Part shown: one piece after another, positions 1 to 5,724 of the stretch
How the letters are laid out: the number at the start of each line of letters is the position of its first letter
Position numbering within the stretch: the stretch's first letter is position 1
Origin: Desulfuromonadaceae bacterium GWB2_53_15
GTDB lineage: Bacteria > Desulfobacterota > Desulfuromonadia > Geobacterales > Pseudopelobacteraceae
Length of the DNA: 6,127 nucleotides
Assembly: GCA_001824455.1 (NCBI GenBank)
Contig: MHXL01000084.1
Span: 1 to 6,127 of the forward strand
Direction: 5' to 3'
The notes under the pieces: model-generated
Told to the model about the DNA's origin: nothing
Seen by the model: the letters and a program-made list of their open reading frames with translations, nothing else
Databases searched by the model: none
Translations under genes and position numbers: made by a program

Positions 1-362
1 ACCAGACTTTTACAATTACACCGAACAGCGGCTATCAGATCTCAGAGATCACAGTTGACGGCACCTCTGTCGGTGCAGTACCAAGTTACACCTTCAGCAA
101 CGTCACCGCCAATCACACCATCTCGGCTGCCTTCACCGCAATTACTTACACCATCACAGCCACTGCAGGCAGCGGCGGCGCCATTTCGCCCACGGGTGCG
201 GTGGCAGTGAATTCCGGCGCAAACCAGACTTTCACCATCACTCCGAACAGCGGCTATCAGATCTCAGCGGTCACCGTTGACGGCGCTTCTGTCGGTGCGG
301 TGACCAGCTACACCTTCAGCAACGTCACCGCCAATCACACCATCTCGGCCAGTTTTAGTGCC
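1..362 (+). repeat. Tandem 222-bp coding repeat (two copies, first partial)
   Basis: Bases about 1-140 match bases about 223-362 at an exact offset of 222 bp (74 codons). Bases 87-127 equal 309-349 without mismatch (41 bases), and 21-45 equal 243-267 (25 bases). Between these blocks there are scattered substitutions, several at third codon positions. More copies probably lie upstream of the window. The repeats encode the InlB-B-like domains of the surface protein. Confidence 0.9.
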
Positions 363-743
363 AACGCCTTGGCCGACTTGGCAATCTTCAAAACTTCCGA
401 CAAAGCCGTTTACAAGCCGTCAACGCTCATAACCTACACCGTAACGGTGACGAACTCCGGCCCATCGGATGCCCAAGCCGTGGTGGTGACAGACCAGCTT
501 CCTTCAACTCAACAGGCGGTATATCTCTCCAATACAGGAGGATGCTCTAGGAGCGGCAACACACTGACATGCACTATGGGTACGTTGACGGTCGGCCAAA
601 GCACGAGTTTCAATATCAGCGAGACTGTTAAGGGCTCGCGCGGCATAGTCACAAATACAGCAACGGTGACCAGCTCTACGCCTGACCCGAATACAGGCAA
701 CAACATCTCTTCAAAAATTGTTACAATCAATGGTAAAAACTAG
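1..743 (+). CDS. Secreted/surface repeat protein, C-terminal part (InlB-B-like repeats plus DUF11); 5' end outside window
   Basis: The frame is open from base 3, so the gene begins upstream of the window; the in-frame GTG at 201 lies inside a repeat and is not the start. Two copies of a beta-strand repeat are seen (the first partial, roughly 3-140; the second roughly 147-360), with hallmarks TITPNSGYQIS, VTVDG, SYTFSNVTANHTISA, matching the divergent InlB B-repeat (Flg_new_2) pattern. From about base 372 a DUF11 domain follows (starts ADLAIFKTSD, with YTVTVTNSGPSDA and a closing NTATVTSSTPDPNTGNN). Two cysteines flank its middle (GGCSRS, LTCTMG) and could pair. Both domains are typical of large extracellular proteins, so export is inferred; the signal peptide would lie upstream. 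The protein ends soon after DUF11, with tandem TAG stops at 741 and 744. No PEP-CTERM, LPXTG or other C-terminal sorting signal is seen. It converges on the aor-type operon and is probably unrelated to it. Its ligand or role is unknown. Confidence 0.85.
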   Translation, partial: QTFTITPNSGYQISEITVDGTSVGAVPSYTFSNVTANHTISAAFTAITYTITATAGSGGAISPTGAVAVNSGANQTFTITPNSGYQISAVTVDGASVGAVTSYTFSNVTANHTISASFSANALADLAIFKTSDKAVYKPSTLITYTVTVTNSGPSDAQAVVVTDQLPSTQQAVYLSNTGGCSRSGNTLTCTMGTLTVGQSTSFNISETVKGSRGIVTNTATVTSSTPDPNTGNNISSKIVTINGKN

Positions 744-830
744 TAGGTCAACATAGGCCGGTAATCGCATTTCATCTGTCGGAAAACAAGCCAAGAAGTG
801 ACTTAATCCCCACCAAGAATGTTTTTTATT

Positions 831-862
831 AAAAAATCCCCTTCCAGTGTGCGGAAGGGGAT
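831..862 (-). terminator. Rho-independent terminator of the minus-strand operon
   Basis: A perfect 10-bp stem pairs bases 836-845 with 853-862 (ATCCCCTTCC / GGAAGGGGAT) around a 7-base loop. Read on the minus strand, the stem is followed directly by a six-T run (complement of the A run at 831-836, whose last base also closes the stem). It lies about 30 bp past the ThiF-like stop at 892, so it ends that transcript. On the plus strand the stem is followed by CCCTTGAC, not T residues, so it is not a good terminator for the converging surface-protein gene. Confidence 0.88.
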
Positions 863-891
863 CCCTTGACAATCTGCTAAACAACCCGTTT

Positions 892-1707
892 TCAGTCGGA
901 TATTTCACTAAATTCCATATGCATCAGATCAATGATCAGTGCATGCCAGCGCATAAGATTGCCATACCCCAAAATGATCTTGCATACTTCGGCTACTTCC
1001 ATGCTTGCTACTACTGCAGGCATAAAGGCAGGGTTGCCCAAATGCTCCTCAACACCCTTTCCTTCCTTCCTGTCATGGTAAATTTTTTGAATCGTTCCGT
1101 CACCGGGCAGCTGTGTAACCAATTGACCGAAAAAGCCGCCAATCGATCCATGGACCAAAGGAATCTCCAGTTCCGTACAGACTTCCGCCAACTCCAGGCG
1201 GGCCATTACACTGTCCAGGCCATCAACCACCACATCTGCACCCTGAAACAGTTTATGCCCGTTCTCCTGACTGAATGCCGTCTGCACAGGCGTAACAACC
1301 ACAGCCGGATTAATCGTCTTTATCCGCTGCACGGCTTCATCAACCTTGGGCTTGCCGATATTATACAGGCTGGACAGCAATTGCCGGTTCAGATTATGTT
1401 CTGCGAAGACATCCGGGTCTATCGCCACGATGTTGCCGATACCGAGTCTTGAAAGCTCCTCTATGACGTACCCTCCCAGGCCGCCACACCCGACAACCGC
1501 TACCCTGCTGCAAAAAAGACGCAACTGCTGTTCACATGAAATCGAATGCATGTTTCGCTGGTAACGGGCTGGCAGAAGGCCATTTTCCAATGCAATTTTT
1601 TCAACTTCCGAACAGGTCAGGCCAAAATGCTCCGCAGCAGCCAGCTGACTGTGCCAGGGCAACAATATCCCGGAGGCATGTTCTCTAAGAAAGGAGATTA
1701 GCCCCAT
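892..1707 (-). CDS. ThiF/MoeB/HesA-family E1-like adenylyltransferase, probable activator of the linked MoaD-like carrier
   Basis: 271 residues. An N-terminal helical stretch (about 1-47) leads into RYQRN (48-52), comparable to the RYxRQ that opens MoeB. The Rossmann ATP site is VVGCGGLGG (71-79), with acidic IDPD (96-99), NLNRQL (105-110, the adenylate-contacting Arg) and GKPK (118-121). DGLDS (162-166) takes the place of the MoeB DCTDN motif that carries the catalytic Asp. By family knowledge it would adenylate the C-terminal glycine of a MoaD/ThiS-like protein before sulfur transfer. The two CxxC zinc pairs of classical MoeB/ThiF are absent: their expected places read TIQKIYHDRKEG and GNPAFMPAVV. 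It starts 21 bp after the ALDH stop and is the last gene before the terminator. The ribosome-binding site is poor (a G-rich stretch, GGGATGGG, close to the ATG), so translational coupling to the ALDH gene is possible. Linkage to MoaD and AOR suggests a tungstopterin cofactor role; a thiamine or other sulfur-carrier role is less likely. Confidence 0.85.
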   Translation of the reverse strand: MGLISFLREHASGILLPWHSQLAAAEHFGLTCSEVEKIALENGLLPARYQRNMHSISCEQQLRLFCSRVAVVGCGGLGGYVIEELSRLGIGNIVAIDPDVFAEHNLNRQLLSSLYNIGKPKVDEAVQRIKTINPAVVVTPVQTAFSQENGHKLFQGADVVVDGLDSVMARLELAEVCTELEIPLVHGSIGGFFGQLVTQLPGDGTIQKIYHDRKEGKGVEEHLGNPAFMPAVVASMEVAEVCKIILGYGNLMRWHALIIDLMHMEFSEISD

Positions 1708-1728
1708 CTGCCCATCCCAAACATAGAT

Positions 1729-3333
1729 CTATCTATTTTCGGCAAGTTGCACACCACAGATGGGATCGCTTGTCCAGCAGCCGTTGACAAGTCGGCGAAT
1801 ACCGAGCGGGTTTTTGTCTTGAAGTGCGGAGGGCAGCATGGAGTCGGGATAGCCCTGATAACAGACCGGTCGTAAAAAACGGTCTATTGACAGGGATCCA
1901 ACCGAGGTAAACCTGCTGTCCGATGATGCCGGGTAGGGTCCGCCATGCACCATCGCATCACAGACCTCGACTCCGGTCGGGTAATCGTTGAGAATAATAC
2001 GTCCGACACGAGGTTCCAAGGCATCGACCAAGGGGCCGCAGCTTTCGGCATCAGCAGAACCGGCAAAGACGCTTGCGGTGAGATGCCCATTCAGTCGAGG
2101 CGCCAGATCAAGCAGTTCCTGAAGATCCTTCAATGCCACGACAACGGTGGCCGGCCCAAACACCTCCGCCTCCAGAGGATGCCCGGTCTTTTTCAGGAGC
2201 GTGGCACTGGCTCGAAACAGGCACGTTTGAGCTCGATCAAGATCAGATGGTCCGGATGCCAACAGTTCGACTCCGGATATCTGCGCCATGCGTGTGACGC
2301 CATCCTGGTAGTTTGTGAGTATCGTGCGGTTGAGCATTACGCTGGGATCCCGCTTCCCCATTTCCTCTCCCAACTGTTGGCAGAAGTGTTCAAAAAGGTC
2401 ACCGCTAAACCCGATGATCAGTCCCGGATTGGTGCAGAACTGCCCCGCTCCAAGCGTGACCGAAGCGGCTACTCCGGTCGCAATTGCCTGGGAGCGCTCT
2501 TTCAAGGCACCTGGCAGGACAATGACCGGGTTGATGCTGGACATTTCGGCAAACATCGGGATCGGCTCGGGACGGCGCGCAGCAATTTCATTCAGTGCGC
2601 GACCACCGCGAAGTGAACCGGTAAAGGCAATTGCCTTGATCTCGCGAGCCAGCACCAAAGGTTCTCCGGAATTGTCTCCGAAGAGCATTCCAAACACGCC
2701 ACTCGGCATGCGGCAAGTTTCCACGGCACGGACAATTGCCTGCCCGACAAGCTCCGAGGTAACAGGATGTCCGGAATGCGCCTTCACAATTACCGGACAG
2801 CCTGCTGCAAGGGCCGACGCCGTATCGCCTCCGGCAACTGAAAATGCCAGTGGAAAATTGCCGGCGCCAAATACGGCAACCGGGCCTAAGCCGATGCGAT
2901 ACTGGCGGATATCCGGACGAGGCAAGGGCTCCCGTTGCGGAAGAGCACTGTCGATACGAGCACCAAGAAAGTCTCCTCGCCTGACCACAGCTGCAAACAG
3001 CCGCAGCTGGTTGCTTGTACGAGCACGCTCTCCTCGCACCCGCGCCTCCAATAGCCCGGTCTCGGCCATAACCATGCTGATGAAACTGTCATCAAGGGAA
3101 TCTATCTCTTTGGCTATCGCCTCCAGAAAACCGGCACGTTCTTCCAGCCCGGTCTTGCGATAAACTGGATAGGCCCTGGCAGCAGCCTCGGCAGCAGACC
3201 GGACTTCAGCTTCCGTGGCGGTAGAAATCTTGTGGGGAAGCGTTTCTCCGCTCACCGCATCACATGCAACAAAGGTAATCCCCGACGAAGCTTCGCGCTT
3301 CCCATCAATAAACTGTTTACCGAAAATATCCAT
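1729..3333 (-). CDS. NAD(P)-dependent aldehyde dehydrogenase, alpha-ketoglutarate-semialdehyde/fatty-aldehyde dehydrogenase type
   Basis: 534 residues, full length for the KGSADH branch of the ALDH superfamily. It oxidises an aldehyde to the acid with NAD(P)+ in the cytosol. The expected catalytic set is present: Asn159 in FGAGNFP, cofactor-binding Lys184 in VIVKAHSGHP, FTGS (237-240), general base Glu263 in AEMSSINP, nucleophile Cys300 in GAGQFCTNPG, and Glu390 in EVFGP. The C-terminal block (RFTSVGS ... FLRPVCYQGYP ... LPSALQDKNPLGIRRLVNG) is characteristic of 2,5-dioxovalerate dehydrogenase and Vibrio-type NADP fatty-aldehyde dehydrogenase. The true substrate cannot be read from sequence: no sugar-acid catabolic genes are nearby, so an aldehyde shared with the neighbouring AOR is a better guess than ketoglutarate semialdehyde. 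The start is supported by GAGAGGGAA a few bases upstream of the ATG. It follows AOR by 162 bp containing a REP-like element and precedes the ThiF-like gene by 21 bp. Confidence 0.92.
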   Translation of the reverse strand: MDIFGKQFIDGKREASSGITFVACDAVSGETLPHKISTATEAEVRSAAEAAARAYPVYRKTGLEERAGFLEAIAKEIDSLDDSFISMVMAETGLLEARVRGERARTSNQLRLFAAVVRRGDFLGARIDSALPQREPLPRPDIRQYRIGLGPVAVFGAGNFPLAFSVAGGDTASALAAGCPVIVKAHSGHPVTSELVGQAIVRAVETCRMPSGVFGMLFGDNSGEPLVLAREIKAIAFTGSLRGGRALNEIAARRPEPIPMFAEMSSINPVIVLPGALKERSQAIATGVAASVTLGAGQFCTNPGLIIGFSGDLFEHFCQQLGEEMGKRDPSVMLNRTILTNYQDGVTRMAQISGVELLASGPSDLDRAQTCLFRASATLLKKTGHPLEAEVFGPATVVVALKDLQELLDLAPRLNGHLTASVFAGSADAESCGPLVDALEPRVGRIILNDYPTGVEVCDAMVHGGPYPASSDSRFTSVGSLSIDRFLRPVCYQGYPDSMLPSALQDKNPLGIRRLVNGCWTSDPICGVQLAENR

Positions 3334-3391
3334 AAGTTCCCTCTCACTCTGCTCTGCTAATTCTGTTATGCTTTCAGATTACATTTTGGGA

Positions 3392-3463
3392 GGGTAGGCT
3401 TCCAGCCTGCCTATTCAAGCGGGGTTTAACCCCACTTGAAACACAGGCAAGATGCCTGTACCC
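3392..3463. repeat. REP-like palindromic element (three hairpins) between the AOR and ALDH genes
   Basis: Three successive inverted repeats are seen. Hairpin 1 pairs 3393-3400 with 3404-3411 (GGTAGGCT/AGCCTGCC, one G-T pair). Hairpin 2 pairs 3414-3419 with 3435-3440 (TTCAAG/CTTGAA) and continues as GGGGTT/AACCCC (3421-3426, 3428-3433) across one C-A mismatch. Hairpin 3 pairs 3443-3449 with 3453-3459 (ACAGGCA/TGCCTGT). The outer ends GGGTA (3392-3396) and TACCC (3459-3463) are also complementary, so the whole unit is a nested imperfect palindrome. From memory, ACAGGCAAGATGCCTGT-type palindromes recur between genes in Geobacter and other genomes; copy number here is unknown. No T run follows on either strand, so it is not a standard terminator. 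It may stabilise the aor 3' end or tune expression of the downstream ALDH and ThiF-like genes. Confidence 0.8.
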
Positions 3464-3495
3464 AATTAATGCCAGATTAATGTGGAATAAGACAA

Positions 3496-5337
3496 CTAAT
3501 CCAAATCAGGCAGCAGCCCTTCCATTTCCGGCAAAAACACGGACCAGACCCTTAGCTTGAGCTGAGCAATAAACTCGGCCGTTATGAAATTGGGGAGCGT
3601 CACATTGGGATTCGGGCTGTCAATGATTTGCGCAGGCAGAGTATACTCCGCATCTTCAAAACCTTGACGGAGTTCCAGCGCAAGTCCTCTCAGATAAGCA
3701 CGCCGAACTGCCGCCACTATTTCCGCGGAAGTAAACTCAAGTCCGGTCGCCTCCCTGGTCGCCCTGACGATCAGATCATGCCCCATACCCACGCCCACGA
3801 ACTTGCATAAACCAAGCATGTCGTAGCCAACCTGGAGCAGCCCTTGGGTGGTTATGACCTGCACCCACTCCTCGACGCTGCACTTTCCTTCCTTGGCAAG
3901 CAGCATGTGGGTTCCCATGGACATATGTCCGCCGGCAATTGCGAAAATATAGCCGGGATTTGTTTCCGGCAGATATGCCGGGAGTTCCAGCCCCTTGACA
4001 TGTACGGCATAGGAAGTTTCCCCGAGCTGTTCGGATAAACGCTTAACCCCCTTGCCGATCTCCTCGCGCTCTCCCCTGCCGGTTTCTTCCATCAAAGCCC
4101 TTATGGCATCGAACTGCCCAAAGGTGGCACCGTTGAAAAGAGGTTTCTCAGGGTGCCGTTCGTTATAATCAAGCACATACGACAGAGTAGCTCCGAGCGA
4201 GATGGCATCCATGCCGAGCTGATCACAGAGGTGAATCAATTCGCACGTCTGGGCAGCGTCATAAAGGCCAAGATTCGAACCAAACAGGATGAGCGGTTCA
4301 AAATCGTATTTTGCCGCAAGTGGCCCCCGGCTGCCATCCGGGTTTCGGTTAAAAAGGTTATTATGGCAACGAATGCCGCAACGATAACAGCCCTCGCTGA
4401 CAACCTCGAAGTCTTTTTCGACATGGTCCCGAAACTGCTGTTCTACATCGTCGTTGCCCTTGGGGCGAAAATTGTTCATCGGCACGGCATGAAAGGCCTG
4501 CAATACCTCGATATTGGCCCAGGTGCCGCCGCCCCCCCCCTGGCTTACCGGCTGGAACCGCGCGGAACCACCATTTTTGAGAACGTCATGGTTTACGTCG
4601 CGCATCGCAGGGGTGATCTTGCCCGGCTTGTCGCTGCTTTGGGCCACGATGGCAAGCAGATTTTTATATCCCATCATGCTTCCCATGCCGCCACGCCCAG
4701 CAAAACGGTTTTTGGGCTCACCCGATTTCAGCTGATTATCAGTGCTCAGGATGACAGCCCCCATATAAACTGACTGATAGTTTTCTCCGGCAGGCCCAAT
4801 AGCCGCAAAATGTGCATTGCTGTAATCTTTCTGCAAGGACATGATCTTTTCGTGTCCCGAAAGACCCAGCAGATGATCGGCCGGTATTAACTCTACCAAA
4901 GGCCCCAACTCGCCTTCACGCAGCACGGCATAAACCGGACTGCGAGAGCAATTTTCAAAGATCACTTCGTCAATCCCGGTCCATTTCAGTTTATTGCCGA
5001 AATTTCCGCTTCCGGCAGACCACATGGCGGCCGGCAGCCCTTTGCCGGACTGCTTAAGAGGGCTGTAGGCCGAAAAATAAGCGCGCAAACCGGTCATGAC
5101 ACTGGTGCCGGTCAACAGCCCCGTATTTACGATCAGCGGATTTTCCCGACAATATGCATTCTCGATCTTCCTTTCCGCCAGTACCTGAAAGGAGCGCCCG
5201 AAACCACCCATTACATCTTCCAGATTTCTGCAGGGAAGATCTTCGAAAGTAATTGTTTGAGTATCCAGATCGATAGTGCAACGATGATACAGAACTGCAG
5301 ATGGATCATTTTTTGATTTCTCACCTAGAATAATCAT
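3496..5337 (-). CDS. aor: Aldehyde:ferredoxin oxidoreductase (AOR), tungstopterin and [4Fe-4S] enzyme
   Basis: 613 residues, the usual AOR length. It interconverts aldehydes and carboxylic acids with ferredoxin in the cytosol, using a bis-pyranopterin metal site (tungsten in studied members). The N-terminal AOR domain shows GGFGRSFQ (44-51), NTGLLTGT (71-78) and AGRGGMGSMMGYKNLLAI (213-230). The cluster ligands are Cys317, Cys320 and Cys324 (CYRCGIRC, the CX2CX3C motif) plus Cys511. Two pterin motifs are present, DQLGMD (372-377) and DMLGLC (506-511), as in the Pyrococcus enzyme. Between them the usual DPRG...ATSxRGaDH region is replaced by ETNPGY (458-463) and GGHMSMGTH (469-477), pointing to a separate AOR subclade. 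Glu347 (YDFEP) and His471 or His477 are candidate equivalents of the catalytic Glu/His pair. The start has a GGAG six bases upstream. It follows the MoaD-like gene by 79 bp. No ferredoxin-like or flavin subunit gene is in the window, so the electron partner is encoded elsewhere. Molybdenum instead of tungsten cannot be excluded. Confidence 0.95.
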   Translation of the reverse strand: MIILGEKSKNDPSAVLYHRCTIDLDTQTITFEDLPCRNLEDVMGGFGRSFQVLAERKIENAYCRENPLIVNTGLLTGTSVMTGLRAYFSAYSPLKQSGKGLPAAMWSAGSGNFGNKLKWTGIDEVIFENCSRSPVYAVLREGELGPLVELIPADHLLGLSGHEKIMSLQKDYSNAHFAAIGPAGENYQSVYMGAVILSTDNQLKSGEPKNRFAGRGGMGSMMGYKNLLAIVAQSSDKPGKITPAMRDVNHDVLKNGGSARFQPVSQGGGGGTWANIEVLQAFHAVPMNNFRPKGNDDVEQQFRDHVEKDFEVVSEGCYRCGIRCHNNLFNRNPDGSRGPLAAKYDFEPLILFGSNLGLYDAAQTCELIHLCDQLGMDAISLGATLSYVLDYNERHPEKPLFNGATFGQFDAIRALMEETGRGEREEIGKGVKRLSEQLGETSYAVHVKGLELPAYLPETNPGYIFAIAGGHMSMGTHMLLAKEGKCSVEEWVQVITTQGLLQVGYDMLGLCKFVGVGMGHDLIVRATREATGLEFTSAEIVAAVRRAYLRGLALELRQGFEDAEYTLPAQIIDSPNPNVTLPNFITAEFIAQLKLRVWSVFLPEMEGLLPDLD

Positions 5338-5416
5338 AATGTTCTCCGCAATAAGTGATTTGTTTCTTTATCCATGATCCCGAATGTTTTACTTCGTTTC
5401 TCACTGCCGTCAACAG

Positions 5417-5641
5417 TTATCCTCCACCAATGAGAGGCATAAGGGAAACGGTATCACCATCTTGTAATTTATCCTTGAGAGAGGCATGGTGACCGTTAAT
5501 CAATACAATGCCGAGCTCATTTACCGGAATACCGATCTCATTTACAATATCGAGAATTTCGACACCATGGGGGTAGTCCTGAGTTGCCTCCTTGAACCAT
5601 TTGAGCCTGAACGAAGCAACAAGCTTTACAGTTACCTGCAT
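5417..5641 (-). CDS. MoaD/ThiS-family sulfur carrier, probable AOR-dedicated molybdopterin synthase small subunit
   Basis: 74 residues with the ubiquitin-like beta-grasp pattern: an N-terminal strand pair (MQVTVKLVASFRL), the acidic middle, LGIVLINGHHASL (43-55), then LQDGDTVSLMPLIGGG, the typical MoaD/ThiS ending. MoaD-type proteins carry sulfur as a C-terminal glycine thiocarboxylate, made after adenylation by an E1, and donate it to form the pterin dithiolene with MoaE. This one ends in three glycines, one more than the usual GG. A strong Shine-Dalgarno (AAGGTGA, about 7 bases upstream) supports the ATG at 5641. It opens the aor group: 83 bp after the GGDEF gene and 79 bp before AOR. I saw no convincing -35/-10 pair in the 83-bp gap, so the promoter position is undecided. 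The AOR linkage and the ThiF-like gene make a cofactor role more likely than thiamine synthesis; no moaE or thiG is present. Confidence 0.85.
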   Translation of the reverse strand: MQVTVKLVASFRLKWFKEATQDYPHGVEILDIVNEIGIPVNELGIVLINGHHASLKDKLQDGDTVSLMPLIGGG

Positions 5642-5724
5642 CGGTAGTCACCTTGAAATAAAAATGAATCCGGGAGAAGTGTTTGACCGGAGCAGTCCTG
5701 TCACAATTAAATGCACTGCACACT

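Noticed and set aside
201..203. GTG as start codon of the surface protein
   Set aside because: The frame stays open and in-repeat from base 3, and there is no ribosome-binding site upstream; the gene begins outside the window.
847..1452. Plus-strand open frame of 201 codons opposite the ThiF-like gene
   Set aside because: It starts inside the terminator stem, has no recognisable domain, and lies antisense to a gene with clear E1 motifs.
2315..3163. Long plus-strand open frame (282 codons) opposite the aldehyde dehydrogenase gene
   Set aside because: It is antisense to a full-length ALDH with all catalytic residues; its composition (Ser/Arg/Pro/Ala-rich, no recognisable domain) is that of a GC-rich shadow frame. 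The same applies to the frame at 1945-2616.
3465..3482. Direct repeat ATTAATG spaced by 11 bases next to the REP-like element
   Set aside because: Seven AT-rich bases repeated twice are expected by chance. It does not flank the palindrome, so it is not a target-site duplication, and no operator is recognisable.
4153..4773. Plus-strand open frame of 206 codons opposite the AOR gene
   Set aside because: It covers the antisense of the AOR Fe-S and pterin motifs, with no domain of its own.
5334..5375. Possible 13-residue leader peptide ending in a TGA that overlaps the AOR start codon
   Set aside because: The overlap is suggestive of coupling, but the ribosome-binding site is weak, the peptide has no codon pattern of attenuation, and AOR has its own GGAG site.
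5680..5712. TTGACC ... TTAAAT resembling a plus-strand sigma-70 promoter
   Set aside because: The spacing is loose and nothing downstream on the plus strand is a credible gene; it lies antisense to the gap between the GGDEF and MoaD-like genes.
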